NCBI RefSeq assembly: GCF_028656955.1
Contig: NZ_JAMDGY010000020.1
Location: 124,001-188,000 of the forward strand
Source: Pseudomonas fontis
GTDB taxonomy: Bacteria > Pseudomonadota > Gammaproteobacteria > Pseudomonadales > Pseudomonadaceae
Direction: 5' to 3'
Length of the DNA stretch: 64,000 nt
Notes under the pieces: model-generated
Told to the model about the DNA's origin: nothing
Databases searched by the model: none
The model's input: only the letters and a program-made list of their open reading frames with translations
Part shown: positions 17,653 to 26,793 of the stretch, one piece after another
How the letters are laid out: each line of letters opens with the position of its first letter
How positions within the stretch are numbered: the first letter of the stretch is position 1
Made by a program: the position numbers and the translations under genes

Positions 17653-18789
17653 TCAGGTATCCCGGCGCAGGTCCGGGGGGATCGGCAAGTCCTTGAGCGG
17701 GTCAGGCGGCTTGCCCTTGCCCGCGCGGTACTGGCGAATCTGGTAGACATACGCCAACACCTGCGCCACCGCCAGGTACAAGCCCTGCGGGATCTCCTCC
17801 TCCAGCTCCGTGGAGTAGTAGATCGAACGCGCCAGCGCCGGCGACTCCAGCACCTGGATCTTGTGCTCGTTGGCAATTTCGCGAATCTTCAAGGCAATGA
17901 AGTCCGTGCCCTTGGCCAGCAACAGCGGCGCCACGCCCTTCTCCGCGTCGTACTTGAGCGCCACGGCATAGTGCGTCGGGTTGGTGATGATCACGTCGGC
18001 ATCCGGCACCGCCGCCATCATGCGCCGCTGCGACACCTCGCGCTGCAACTGGCGCACGCGCTGCTTGACCTCGGGCTTGCCCTCGGAGTTCTTGTACTCG
18101 TCGCGCACTTCCTGCTTGGTCATCATCAGCTTCTGCTTGGCCTGGTACAGCTGGATGGGCACATCCACCGCTGCAATCAGCAGCAAACCCGCCGCCATCC
18201 ACAGCGCACTCCAGCCCACCACCTGCAAGCCATGCACCACCGCCTGGTCCAGTGGCTCATAGGCAATCGCCAAAATGTCATCGCGGTCTGCGGCCAACAC
18301 CACCAGCGCCACGATCAGGATCACGCAGAACTTCGCAAACGCCTTGAGCAGCTCGGACAGCGCATTGAGCGAAAACATCCGTTTCACGCCCGACAGCGGG
18401 TTCATCCGGCTGAACTTGGGCGCCAGTGAACCCGCCGCGAACAACCAGCCGCCCAGGGCAATCGGCCCGACCAGCGCCGCCAGCAGCAGGACCAAAAGAA
18501 TCGGCTGCGTAGCGAAGATCGCCAATTTGCCCGAGTTCAGCAGGAAGGTGGCCATGTAACGCTGGTCCAGCACCACCTCGCGTGACAGGGTGAAGTTGAC
18601 CCGCATCAACTCCATCAACACTTCCGCCAGCGCGCCACCGAATGCCAGCAAGGCACCGGTACCGGCCAGCATCACCGCCACGGTATTCAGCTCTTTGGAG
18701 CGCGCAATCTCGCCCTTCTCACGGGAGTCCTTGGTCTTTTTGTCCGTGGGTTCTTCTGTTTTGTCCTGACCACTCTCGCTCTCAGCCAT
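17653..18789 (-). CDS. flhB: FlhB, flagellar export switch protein
   Basis: FlhB switches export from rod/hook to filament substrates after self-cleavage. The 378-residue protein has four membrane helices (about 35-210) and a cytoplasmic C-terminal domain with the intact autocleavage motif NPTH at 270-273. The basic N-terminus (TEEPTDKKTKDSREKG) is typical. It starts 2 bases after the fliR stop. A second, truncated FlhB-C-like gene is present at 2682-3020. Confidence 0.97.
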   Translation of the reverse strand: MAESESGQDKTEEPTDKKTKDSREKGEIARSKELNTVAVMLAGTGALLAFGGALAEVLMELMRVNFTLSREVVLDQRYMATFLLNSGKLAIFATQPILLVLLLAALVGPIALGGWLFAAGSLAPKFSRMNPLSGVKRMFSLNALSELLKAFAKFCVILIVALVVLAADRDDILAIAYEPLDQAVVHGLQVVGWSALWMAAGLLLIAAVDVPIQLYQAKQKLMMTKQEVRDEYKNSEGKPEVKQRVRQLQREVSQRRMMAAVPDADVIITNPTHYAVALKYDAEKGVAPLLLAKGTDFIALKIREIANEHKIQVLESPALARSIYYSTELEEEIPQGLYLAVAQVLAYVYQIRQYRAGKGKPPDPLKDLPIPPDLRRDT

Positions 18790-18791
18790 GC

Positions 18792-19568
18792 TCAGCGCGC
18801 CCGTGCCAATTCACGCAGCCATTGCAACGCCTCGGAGGCCAATGTCTGGTAATGGGAAAGAATGTCGGCCAGGCCGACCCAGAAGATGCCAAGCCCCAAT
18901 ACCAGGGTCAGCGGGAAACCAATGGAGAAAATGTTCAACTGCGGCGCTGCCCGCGTCATGACACCAAAGGCCACGTTGACCACCAGCAGCGCGATGATCG
19001 CCGGCAATACCAGCAACAGCGCCGCCGCCAGCATCCAGCCCATGTGCCCGACCAGGTCCCAGTAATGGTTGACCAGCAGCCCGCCACCCACCGGCAGCGT
19101 GGTGAAGCTCTCGGTCAGCACCTCGAACACCACCAGATGGCCGTTCATCGAGAGGAACAGCAAGGTCACCAGCATGGTCAGGAACTGGCTGACCACCGCT
19201 ACGCTAACGCCGTTGGCCGGGTCGACCATCGAGGCGAAGGCCATACCCATCTGGATCGCCACGACCTGGCCAGCCACCACGAATATCTGGAAGAACAGCT
19301 GCAGGGCCATGCCGAACAGCGCACCGATCATGATCTGCTCGGCAACCAGCAACATCCCGGTGAGGTCCAGGGCATTGACCACCGGCATCGGCGGCAGGTT
19401 GGGCGCGATCACCACGGTGATCGCCACGGCGAAATACAAGCGGATACGCTTGGGCAGCAAGGTGGTGCCGAAGATCGGCATGGTCATCAACAGCGCACCC
19501 ACCCGGAACAGCGGCAGGATGAAACTCGCCACCCAGGTGCCGATCTGCGCATTCGTCAGCTCGAGCAT
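18792..19568 (-). CDS. fliR: FliR, flagellar export gate protein
   Basis: FliR is an integral membrane part of the FliPQR export channel. The 258-residue protein has six hydrophobic segments and the family region RVGALLMTMPIFGTTLLPKR. It starts ATG at 19566-19568, 7 bases after fliQ, in the fliLMNOPQR-flhB order. Confidence 0.96.
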   Translation of the reverse strand: MLELTNAQIGTWVASFILPLFRVGALLMTMPIFGTTLLPKRIRLYFAVAITVVIAPNLPPMPVVNALDLTGMLLVAEQIMIGALFGMALQLFFQIFVVAGQVVAIQMGMAFASMVDPANGVSVAVVSQFLTMLVTLLFLSMNGHLVVFEVLTESFTTLPVGGGLLVNHYWDLVGHMGWMLAAALLLVLPAIIALLVVNVAFGVMTRAAPQLNIFSIGFPLTLVLGLGIFWVGLADILSHYQTLASEALQWLRELARAR

Positions 19569-19575
19569 CGCCGGC

Positions 19576-19845
19576 TCAGCCGATCATCTGCGGAATACTG
19601 CCGTACAGCGACAGGATGTATTCCATGAACGTCTGCACCAGCCAGGGCCCGGCAACAATCAGCGACACCAGCATCATCAGCAGGCGCGGCAGGAAGCTCA
19701 GGGTCTGTTCGTTGATCTGCGTGGCAGCCTGGAACATTGCCACCACCAGGCCGATCAACAAACTCGGGATCACCAGCACCGCGACGATCAGGGTGGTCAA
19801 CCACAAGGCATCACGGAACAGATCGACTGCAACTTCAGGGGTCAT
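19576..19845 (-). CDS. fliQ: FliQ, flagellar export gate protein
   Basis: FliQ is a small 89-residue subunit of the FliPQR core with two membrane helices (LWLTTLIVAVLVIPSLLIGLVV and LLMMLVSLIVAGPWLVQTF). The length is exactly typical. It is 16 bases downstream of fliP. Confidence 0.96.
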   Translation of the reverse strand: MTPEVAVDLFRDALWLTTLIVAVLVIPSLLIGLVVAMFQAATQINEQTLSFLPRLLMMLVSLIVAGPWLVQTFMEYILSLYGSIPQMIG

Positions 19846-19861
19846 GTGGTTCTCCTGGGCG

Positions 19862-20614
19862 CTAGACGCCGCCGAAACTGCTCGCCAGGGTGCCCATGAT
19901 CAGCGCCCAGCCATCCACCAGCACGAACAGCATGATCTTGAACGGCAACGAAATGATCAGCGGCGACAGCATCATCATACCCATGGCCATCAGCACACTG
20001 GCCACGACCATGTCGATGATCAGGAACGGAATGAAGATCATGAAGCCGATCTGGAACGCGGTCTTGAGCTCCGAGGTGACGAAGGCCGGCACCAGGATGG
20101 TCAGCGGCGCCTGGTCAGGCGTGGCGATATCGGTACGCTTGGACAGGCGCACGAACAGCTCCAGGTCGCTCTGCCGGGTTTGCGCCAGCATGAACTCCTT
20201 GAGCGGCACCTGGGCCTTTTCCAAGGCCTGCGGCGCTGCCATCTTCTCGGCCAGGTAGGGCTGCACGGCGTCAGTGTTGATCCGCTCGAAGACCGGCGCC
20301 ATGATGAACAGCGTCAAGAACAGCGCCATGCCGTTGAGGATCTGGTTCGACGGCGTCTGCTGCAGGCCCAGCGCCTGGCGCAGGATGGAGAAGACGATGA
20401 TGATCCGGGTGAAACTGGTCATCAGCACGACGAACGCCGGAATAAAGCTCAGCGCCGTCATGATCAGCAGGATCTGCAGGCTGACCGAGTACTCCTGCTG
20501 CCCGTCCGCACCGCTGGACAGCGTGATCGCCGGGATCGACAGCGGGTCGGCTGCCACTGCCAATGGCGCTGCCAGCACCAGCAGCAGCGTCAACAAAATG
20601 CGCCATGCGCCCAT
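19862..20614 (-). CDS. fliP: FliP, flagellar export gate protein
   Basis: FliP is the main subunit of the export channel. The 250-residue precursor has an N-terminal signal peptide ([18 protein letters not shown]) and membrane helices including the signature regions [19 protein letters not shown] and [19 protein letters not shown]. Its ATG overlaps the fliO stop by one base (TAATG). Confidence 0.97.
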   Translation of the reverse strand: MGAWRILLTLLLVLAAPLAVAADPLSIPAITLSSGADGQQEYSVSLQILLIMTALSFIPAFVVLMTSFTRIIIVFSILRQALGLQQTPSNQILNGMALFLTLFIMAPVFERINTDAVQPYLAEKMAAPQALEKAQVPLKEFMLAQTRQSDLELFVRLSKRTDIATPDQAPLTILVPAFVTSELKTAFQIGFMIFIPFLIIDMVVASVLMAMGMMMLSPLIISLPFKIMLFVLVDGWALIMGTLASSFGGV

Positions 20615-21066
20615 TACGACTTGTCCTTCTGATCCTTGCCCAGCAGTTCCATGAGGCGCTGGGCGAATTCTGGCGTGGCCGGGCGCACAGTGCTCGGCAT
20701 GGCAACGGGCTGTTTCATCACATGCAGGGCGGTCAGCGTACCGGGGGTATGGCCGATGAGGATCTGCTCGTCACCGATCTGCACCAGTAGCAGCCGGTCA
20801 CGTGGCCCGACCGTGCGCACACCGACGACCTCGATCACCTGCTTGCTGCCGGGCGTCGCATGCTGAACCCGGCGCAACAGCCAGGCCAGGAAGAAAATCA
20901 GCCCCAACACCAGCAACAAACCCAGCACCAGCTGGGTCAGTTGAGCGGTCGGGCTTTCAGTGGCGGCCGCTGCGGCCACCGGCGCAGCCGCCGGGGCCGC
21001 CGCAACGGCGACTTCAACCCACAGGCTACTGGCAGCCGCCAGCACCGCCGAGAGCGAGCGCTTCAC
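20614..21066 (-). CDS. fliO: FliO, flagellar export assembly protein
   Basis: FliO assists FliP assembly into the export gate. The 150-residue protein has an N-terminal signal-like segment, an Ala-rich stretch, one membrane helix ([20 protein letters not shown]) and a small cytoplasmic domain with [21 protein letters not shown]. The start is a GTG at 21064-21066 directly adjoining the fliN stop, which implies coupled translation. Confidence 0.93.
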   Translation of the reverse strand: MKRSLSAVLAAASSLWVEVAVAAAPAAAPVAAAAATESPTAQLTQLVLGLLLVLGLIFFLAWLLRRVQHATPGSKQVIEVVGVRTVGPRDRLLLVQIGDEQILIGHTPGTLTALHVMKQPVAMPSTVRPATPEFAQRLMELLGKDQKDKS

Positions 21067-21537
21067 TCAGCGCAGCTTCTTGATGCGTTCGCTTGGGCTG
21101 ATCACGTCGGTCAGGCGAATGCCGAACTTCTCGTTGACCACCACCACTTCGCCGTGCGCAATCAGGGTGCCGTTGACCAGCACGTCCAGCGGCTCGCCAG
21201 CCAGGCGATCAAGCTCGATCACCGAGCCCTGGTTGAGCTGGAGCAGGTTGCGGATGTTGATTTCGGTGCTGCCCACTTCCATGGAAATGCTCACCGGGAT
21301 GTCGAGGATCACATCCAGGTTGGGGCCGTCCAGGGTCACTGGCTCGTTGGAGCGCGGCGAACTGCCGAACTCTTCCATCGGCAGGCGGTTGGCGCCACCG
21401 GCGTTGTTGCCGGCATCCGCCGCCAACAGCGCATCGATATCGGATTGACCGGCATCGCCAGTCTCGTTCAGCGCAGCGGCCCACTCATCGGCCAGGGCCT
21501 GGTCTTCTGCGGAAGTGAGGTTGTTTTCGTCAGCCAT
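21067..21537 (-). CDS. fliN: FliN, flagellar motor switch protein (with CheY-docking-like motif)
   Basis: FliN forms the lower C-ring with FliM and binds FliH. The 156-residue protein has the C-terminal SpoA domain (about 70-150, LDVILDIPVSISMEVG and GSVIELDRLAGEPLDVLVNG). The ATG at 21535-21537 (MADENNLTS) with GAGG 5 bases upstream is used; the frame reads further up but is not protein-like. Residues 31-39 (QSDIDALLA) resemble the CheY-P-binding N-terminus of FliM, which is unusual for a classical FliN. It is 49 bases downstream of fliM. Confidence 0.96.
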   Translation of the reverse strand: MADENNLTSAEDQALADEWAAALNETGDAGQSDIDALLAADAGNNAGGANRLPMEEFGSSPRSNEPVTLDGPNLDVILDIPVSISMEVGSTEINIRNLLQLNQGSVIELDRLAGEPLDVLVNGTLIAHGEVVVVNEKFGIRLTDVISPSERIKKLR

Positions 21538-21586
21538 CTTGTCCTCGACGGGGCAATCAATTCGGGAATTAAAAAGCACTCGGCGC

Positions 21587-22555
21587 TCAGCGGCGCTCGA
21601 TCGCCTCGGTCACTTGCAGCGCCAGCGTGCCCTTGTGCGAGCCCAGCTTGGCCTTGAACGACGGCACGCCATTGGCGCGCAGCACCAGCTCATCCGGCAG
21701 CTCGACCGGGATCACATCCCCCGGCTGCATGTGCAGGATGTCACGCAGCTTGAGTTGCCGACGGGCCACCGTGGCACTGATCGGCACGCTGACATCCAGC
21801 ACGTCTTCGCGCAGCGCCTTGATCCAGCGCTCGTCCTGGTCATCGAGGTCGGACTGGAAGCCGGCGTCGAGCATTTCGCGTACCGGCTCGATCATCGAGT
21901 ACGGCATGGTCACGTGCAGGTCGCCGCCACCGCCATCAAGCTCGATGTGGAAGGTCGAGACCACCACCGCCTCGCTTGGCCCGACGATGTTGGCCATGGC
22001 CGGGTTGACCTCCGAGTTCACGTACTCGAAGCTGACCGGCATGATCGCCTGCCAGGCTTCCTTGAGGTCGACGAAGGCCTGTTCCAGCACCATGCGCACG
22101 ACCCGCAGTTCGGTCGGGGTGAATTCGCGGCCTTCGATCTTGGCGTGACGACCATCACCACCGAAGAAGTTGTCCACCAGCTTGAACACGAGCTTCGCGT
22201 CAAGGATGAACAGCGAGGTACCGCGCAGCGGCTTGATCTTCACCAGGTTGAGGCTGGTCGGCACGTACAGGGAATGCACGTACTCGCCAAACTTCATCAC
22301 CTGCACGCCGCCAACCGCCACGTCGGCAGAGCGACGCAGCAGGTTGAACATGCTGATGCGGGTATAGCGGGCGAAACGCTCGTTGATCATTTCCAGGGTC
22401 GGCATCCGCCCGCGAACGATCCGGTCCTGGCTGGTCAGGTCATAACTTTTGACGCTGCCAGGCTCGGCGTTGCTTTCGGTTTGCACCAAACCGTCGTCGA
22501 CGCCATGCAAGAGGGCATCGATCTCATCCTGGGACAGCAGGTCCTGCACGGCCAT
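21587..22555 (-). CDS. fliM: FliM, flagellar motor switch protein
   Basis: FliM is the middle C-ring subunit and the main CheY-P receptor on the motor. The 322-residue protein begins with the CheY-binding peptide LLSQDEIDALLHG (residues 6-18), followed by the FliG-binding middle domain (GGVQVMKFGEYVHSLYVP) and a C-terminal SpoA domain. It starts 9 bases after the fliL stop. Confidence 0.97.
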   Translation of the reverse strand: MAVQDLLSQDEIDALLHGVDDGLVQTESNAEPGSVKSYDLTSQDRIVRGRMPTLEMINERFARYTRISMFNLLRRSADVAVGGVQVMKFGEYVHSLYVPTSLNLVKIKPLRGTSLFILDAKLVFKLVDNFFGGDGRHAKIEGREFTPTELRVVRMVLEQAFVDLKEAWQAIMPVSFEYVNSEVNPAMANIVGPSEAVVVSTFHIELDGGGGDLHVTMPYSMIEPVREMLDAGFQSDLDDQDERWIKALREDVLDVSVPISATVARRQLKLRDILHMQPGDVIPVELPDELVLRANGVPSFKAKLGSHKGTLALQVTEAIERR

Positions 22556-22564
22556 ATCGGGCTC

Positions 22565-23062
22565 CTACTGCAATACGAAATTGGTGAACAGCAACTGGTC
22601 GACGACCAATTTGCCAACTTCCTTCTGCGCCACTTCCTGGACACTCGCGGTGGCCTTCTGGCGCAGCATTTCCTGGCCGACCGGAGTCGCCAGGGTTTCG
22701 AACGGCTGGCCGGAGAAGAGCATGACCAGGTTGTTGCGGATCACCGGCATATGCACCTTCAAGGCGTCCAGCGCAGCCTGGTCGCGCCCCTGCATGGTGA
22801 TGCTCACCTGCATGTAGCGCTGACGGCCGTTCTGGTTGAAGTTGACCACGAAGGCCGGCGCCAAGGGCTCGTAGATGGCCACAGGCTTGATGTTGGCGGC
22901 TAGCGCCGGGTCGACTTGCGGCTTGCTCTCGCTTTGGTGCAGGAAGAACCAGGTCGCGCCCACCGACAAACCGACCGCCAGCAGCAATGCCAGCACCAGC
23001 AGCAGAATCAGCTTGAGTTTGCCTTTTACGGCGGGGTCTTTCACTGCGTCGCTCTTCGCCAT
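22565..23062 (-). CDS. fliL: FliL, flagellar basal body-associated protein
   Basis: FliL surrounds the stators and supports torque. The 165-residue protein has one membrane helix (LKLILLLVLALLLAVGLSVGA, about 16-36) and a periplasmic stomatin-like domain (FVVNFNQNGRQRYMQVSITM). It is the first gene of the fliLMNOPQR-flhB unit, with its own sigma54 promoter. Confidence 0.95.
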   Translation of the reverse strand: MAKSDAVKDPAVKGKLKLILLLVLALLLAVGLSVGATWFFLHQSESKPQVDPALAANIKPVAIYEPLAPAFVVNFNQNGRQRYMQVSITMQGRDQAALDALKVHMPVIRNNLVMLFSGQPFETLATPVGQEMLRQKATASVQEVAQKEVGKLVVDQLLFTNFVLQ

Positions 23063-23111
23063 GCCAATAATCCGTCACTCACAAGAGGTTTGTCCCACAT
23101 GGCGAGGGTTG

Positions 23112-23127
23112 AGCAAGTGTTATGCCA
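23112..23127 (-). promoter_or_regulatory. sigma54 promoter upstream of fliL
   Basis: TGGCATAACACTTGCT on the minus strand has GG-N10-GC spacing and lies about 50 bases upstream of the fliL ATG. It sits beside the REP doublet that separates fliK from fliL. Confidence 0.85.
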
Positions 23128-23169
23128 GATTTGTCTGGAGCGCGTACGAAGCAGGCAGCAACGTACTTT

Positions 23170-23196
23170 TGTGGGAGCTGGCCTTGCCAGCGATCG
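23170..23196. repeat. REP palindrome between fliK and fliL (inverted partner at 23243-23269)
   Basis: It carries TGTGGGAGCTGG and CCTTGCCAGCGAT, the Pseudomonas REP core. It lies between the fliL promoter and the end of fliK. Confidence 0.85.
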
Positions 23197-23242
23197 GCCG
23201 AAATGTCACCTCATGAGAGCCTGCAGCCAGCAGTACCGGCCT

Positions 23243-23269
23243 CATCGCCGGCAAGGCCGGCTCCCACAG
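23243..23269. repeat. REP palindrome downstream of fliK (inverted partner of 23170-23196)
   Basis: It carries CATCGCCGGCAAGGCCGG and TCCCACAG, in the opposite orientation to its partner and 17 bases after the fliK stop. It probably forms a 3'-end structure on the fliK message. Confidence 0.85.
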
Positions 23270-23285
23270 GTGTTTCACGCCGGGA

Positions 23286-24614
23286 TCAAGCGTAGAAGTC
23301 GACCACGCTGGAGCCAACCACCGACTGTTGCTCGACCGGCATGGCGGCCGCTACCTGGGCGTCGTCCGCCTCCCCGGCAGTGCCAGCCTCGTTGCGCCGC
23401 GCGGCCACGCCGCTCAGGCGTGGGCTGTCATCCTGCTGCCCCTGCTGCTGGCCACGCTGCTGGTCGGCGACGTTCACGTCCGGCTGCCCCAGCCCCTGTT
23501 GGACGAACATCTCCTTGAGCCGGCCGACCTGCCCTTCAAGCGCCTCACGCACACCAGCATGACCACTGGTGAAGGTGATCTGCGCCTGCTGCTCCGGCGA
23601 CAGATTGACACGGATGTCCAGACGCCCCAGCTCAGCAGGCTGCAACTGGATATCCGCCGACTTCAGGTTCTGGCTCGACAGGTACATCACACGATTGACC
23701 AGGCCCTCGGTCCAGCCACCCTGGTGCATCGCCAACGGCTGGCCCAACGGCGTCGGCACAGCTACAGGCACGGCATTGGCAGTCTTGGGCGTTGCCGCCT
23801 GGGTCAAGGCACTCAGGCGGTTGGCGAAATCATCGACACGGGTGTCACTGGCAGCGCCCTTGAGATCCTTGAGGCCATCCTCCAGCAACCCGGAAAACGC
23901 CTTCTCGCCCGGCTCGTCCTGGCCCGGTTCGGCATCGGTCTTGCCCAGCATTGCCGCCAGTGTATTGACGGCTGGCTGGCTTGCCGCCGGATCAGGCTGC
24001 GTGTTGGCGCCCTTGGCATGTGCCGAGGTCGTACCCTGGGCCTGGGCATTCTGCTCCAGGGCCAGGCGCACGGCCGGCAGATCGGCCAGCGGATCGCTGG
24101 CCGGGTCGAATGGCGGCTCTTCAGGCACTGCTGTCGTGGCGACGGCTGCCTGGGCCTGCAACTGCGCCGCCGCGGCCTGCACCACCGGCGCCACTGCCTC
24201 GGCCTGGGCCTGGATCAACTGGGCACCTGGCTGTGCGTCAGTCACTTGACCAGCTACCAGGCTTTGATCGAGTACCTGCGGATCGGTGGCAAGCGCATCA
24301 CCCGCCTGGGCGGGGTCATCAACCGGAACATCCTGATCATCAGGCAAAGTCTTGCCGCTATCGGCAACCTTGTCGGCCTTGCCCTCGTCGACCTTGCCGT
24401 TGCTTGCCGGCGCGGCCACGGGTTTGCTGCGCTCGTTTGCAGGCAGGTTGTTGGCCGGTGCGGCCTTGTCCCGTGACTGCTGCGAGTACACCTGGGAAAA
24501 GCCCGGCGCCTTGTCGTTGAAGGCCTGGGGCGCTTTGTCCGGGGTGCCGGCAACAGCGCGCGCAGGCTTGGCCGCAGCGCCAGTTTGCAGCAATGGATTG
24601 GAAGCGACGGGCAT
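23286..24614 (-). CDS. fliK: FliK, flagellar hook-length control protein
   Basis: FliK is the secreted ruler that triggers the FlhB specificity switch. The 442-residue protein is Ala/Gln/Asp-rich and low in order for the first 320 residues. Its C-terminal Flg_hook domain includes PAELGRLDIRVNLSPEQQAQ and a following helix VGRLKEMFVQQGL. The start at 24612-24614 (MPVASNPLLQ) with GGAGA 8 bases upstream is preferred over the longer open frame. A sigma54 promoter lies about 50 bases upstream. Confidence 0.93.
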   Translation of the reverse strand: MPVASNPLLQTGAAAKPARAVAGTPDKAPQAFNDKAPGFSQVYSQQSRDKAAPANNLPANERSKPVAAPASNGKVDEGKADKVADSGKTLPDDQDVPVDDPAQAGDALATDPQVLDQSLVAGQVTDAQPGAQLIQAQAEAVAPVVQAAAAQLQAQAAVATTAVPEEPPFDPASDPLADLPAVRLALEQNAQAQGTTSAHAKGANTQPDPAASQPAVNTLAAMLGKTDAEPGQDEPGEKAFSGLLEDGLKDLKGAASDTRVDDFANRLSALTQAATPKTANAVPVAVPTPLGQPLAMHQGGWTEGLVNRVMYLSSQNLKSADIQLQPAELGRLDIRVNLSPEQQAQITFTSGHAGVREALEGQVGRLKEMFVQQGLGQPDVNVADQQRGQQQGQQDDSPRLSGVAARRNEAGTAGEADDAQVAAAMPVEQQSVVGSSVVDFYA

Positions 24615-24663
24615 GGAAAGGGTCTCCGCTAATAACGCACGTGAACGCAATTAGCGAAACTTA

Positions 24664-24679
24664 CGCAAAACTCGCGCCA
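24664..24679 (-). promoter_or_regulatory. sigma54 promoter upstream of fliK
   Basis: TGGCGCGAGTTTTGCG on the minus strand has GG-N10-GC spacing. The -24 half lies inside one arm of the hptB terminator hairpin (24674-24694), so terminator and promoter overlap. Confidence 0.75.
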
Positions 24680-24694
24680 GGTTTGCCCTGGCGC
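24664..24694 (-). terminator. Rho-independent terminator after hptB
   Basis: The 8-base arms GCGCCAGG and CCTGGCGC (24687-24694 and 24674-24681) enclose a 5-base loop. They are followed on the minus strand by GAGTTTTGCG. It is 14 bases past the hptB stop. Confidence 0.7.
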
Positions 24695-24708
24695 TTACAA
24701 CAAGCCCA

Positions 24709-25056
24709 TCAACCGACTGAAACCCGCCGGCATTCGTCACGGTACAACTGACGAACCGCATCGTACTCACGGTCGATCTGGTTGATCAGGTCTTCGATAC
24801 CATACAGCGGCTGCTGCTTTACCCGGTCCTCCAGCTGTCGGCACAACTCCGCCAGCACCACCGCGCCCATATTGCCGCAGCTGCCCTTGAAGCTGTGCGC
24901 AGCATGCCCGAGTTCGTCCGCACTCTTGGCCTTGTGCAGTTCGCCAAGGCGCAACTCGGAGTCTTCCAGAAAAGTTTCCAGCAGCCGCAGGTAGTCATCT
25001 TCCATGACCTCCTGCAACTCGCCGAGCACCTTTTGATCGATATGATTGTCGGACAC
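24709..25056 (-). CDS. hptB: HptB, histidine phosphotransfer protein
   Basis: HptB receives phosphate from hybrid sensor kinases and passes it to HsbR, linking to biofilm and motility control in pseudomonads. The 115-residue Hpt domain has the phosphorylated His54 in AAHSFKGSCGNMG. It follows hsbR by 25 bases, in the same hsbA-hsbR-hptB order seen beside flagellar genes in other pseudomonads. Start ATG at 25054-25056. Confidence 0.9.
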   Translation of the reverse strand: MSDNHIDQKVLGELQEVMEDDYLRLLETFLEDSELRLGELHKAKSADELGHAAHSFKGSCGNMGAVVLAELCRQLEDRVKQQPLYGIEDLINQIDREYDAVRQLYRDECRRVSVG

Positions 25057-25081
25057 TTGTTCACTCCTTGATCAAGTTGGA

Positions 25082-26785
25082 TTATGCCAGAGCCTCCCAG
25101 GCAAACTCCACGCGGGCACGTCGCCCCTCGTCGGCCCACTCGGCATGCCGACTCAAACGCCGTATCAGGCTCAACCCTCGCCCGCACAGACGCTGCTCCA
25201 CCAGAGGCCTGGCCAGCACTCTACCGACATCGAAGCCCTTGCCGCTGTCTTCGACCTCGATAATCAAACGCCCACCACCCTCCTGCGGCTCCACATGCAA
25301 GTGCAGGCGGATGAACCCTTCCTGCAACCCCTGCAAACGCCTGCTGCGCTCTTGATAGTAAGCCGCAAAACCCGAGGCGTCGCGCTTGAGGCTGGAGTCC
25401 AGGCCCAGCACACCATGCTCCAGGGCGTTGGAGTAAAGCTCATTCAGCACACTGTGCAATGCCCCGCTCTGAATTCGCAACCCATGAATCTCCTGCAATA
25501 CCTGCATCAGGTAGGGCAAGGGGTTGAAACGCTTGAGGGTCTGCGCCCGGAATTCGAACGACAGCGACCAGTCCAGCGGGCTCGACTCCCCGCTATCGGA
25601 GTAGACCACCGGCGGTGGCGCCAGGACTTGCGGGGCGACCGCACGAATCTCGAGCAGGCTGACATCATCACGCGACTGCCCACCAAACCTTTCCAGCGCC
25701 TGCAACACGTCCTCGAACAGCCGTTCCGGCTGCCGGTTGGCGACCAGTGCCTGCTTCAGGCGCTCTACACCAAACAGTTGCTCGTGTTCATCGCAGGTAT
25801 CGACAACCCCGTCGGACAGCAGGAACAGGCGGTCGTCCGGTGCCAGCGGCCAGACTTCGGTCTGCTCATCGAACTGCGCCGAGTCCAGCACCCCCAACGG
25901 CAAGTGCCGGGAAACCAGCGGCAACGGCTCACCCCCGGACGCCGACAACAAGTAGCCATCCGGCATGCCACCGTTCCACACCTCGACCATACGGCGCTCG
26001 AAGTTCAGATTGAGCAACAGCGCGCAGCAGAACATGTCGACCGGCAGAATGCGCTTGAGCTTGGCATTCATCTCGCGCAAGGTCTCGGCCAGCCCATACC
26101 CCTTGGCGGTCATGCCATAGAAAACTTCCGCCAGCGGCATGGCACCAACCGCCGCCGGCAGGCCGTGACCGGTAAAGTCGCCAAGCAGGACATGCATCTC
26201 GCCGGTGGGGGTAAACGCCGCCAGCAGCAGATCACCATTGAACAGGGCATACGGTGACTGCAAATAGCGGATATTCGGCGCACTCAGGCAACCAGCATGG
26301 GCCACCTGATCAAATACCGCCTTGGCCACCCGCTGCTCGTTGAGCAGGTGATTGTGGTGGCGGGCGATCTCGTCGCGCTGCTGCAGCATGGTGGCATGCA
26401 GGCGGCGCAAGCGGTCCATGGCGTTGATCTTGGCAGAGAGAATCACCGGGCTGTAGGGCTTGGCCAGAAAGTCATCGCCACCCGCCTCCAGGCAACGGAC
26501 CAAACCCTCTTCCTCGGTCAGCGAAGTCAGGAAAATGATCGGCACCATGGTCTCGCCGGCCAGCTTCTTGATCCGCCGCGCCGCCTCGAAGCCGTCCATT
26601 ACCGGCATCAGCGCATCAAGCAGGACCAATTGCGGGCGCTTTTCAGCGAACAGCGCGACAGCCTCTTCACCGTTTTCAGCCGTCAGCACCGCATGGCCCT
26701 GATTGCGCACAATGCGGGCCAGCAATAGACGGTCAGCCGCCCCGTCCTCGGCAATCAACACGGTCAGTGGCTGATGATCAACCAT
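25082..26785 (-). CDS. hsbR: HsbR, response regulator with PP2C phosphatase and kinase-like domains
   Basis: HsbR switches between dephosphorylating and phosphorylating the anti-sigma antagonist HsbA, depending on HptB. The 567-residue protein has an N-terminal receiver with Asp57 (LVLLDALMPVMDG), a SpoIIE-type PP2C domain (about 170-395, LLGDFTGHGLPAAVGAMPLA and DRLFLLSDGVVDT), and a C-terminal HATPase_c anti-sigma kinase-like domain (about 430-565, VLNELYSNALEHGVLG and GRGLSLIRRL). The ATG at 26783-26785 is used; an in-frame TTG four codons earlier is possible and neither has a good ribosome site. Confidence 0.9.
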   Translation of the reverse strand: MVDHQPLTVLIAEDGAADRLLLARIVRNQGHAVLTAENGEEAVALFAEKRPQLVLLDALMPVMDGFEAARRIKKLAGETMVPIIFLTSLTEEEGLVRCLEAGGDDFLAKPYSPVILSAKINAMDRLRRLHATMLQQRDEIARHHNHLLNEQRVAKAVFDQVAHAGCLSAPNIRYLQSPYALFNGDLLLAAFTPTGEMHVLLGDFTGHGLPAAVGAMPLAEVFYGMTAKGYGLAETLREMNAKLKRILPVDMFCCALLLNLNFERRMVEVWNGGMPDGYLLSASGGEPLPLVSRHLPLGVLDSAQFDEQTEVWPLAPDDRLFLLSDGVVDTCDEHEQLFGVERLKQALVANRQPERLFEDVLQALERFGGQSRDDVSLLEIRAVAPQVLAPPPVVYSDSGESSPLDWSLSFEFRAQTLKRFNPLPYLMQVLQEIHGLRIQSGALHSVLNELYSNALEHGVLGLDSSLKRDASGFAAYYQERSRRLQGLQEGFIRLHLHVEPQEGGGRLIIEVEDSGKGFDVGRVLARPLVEQRLCGRGLSLIRRLSRHAEWADEGRRARVEFAWEALA

Positions 26786-26793
26786 CGGGGCGG

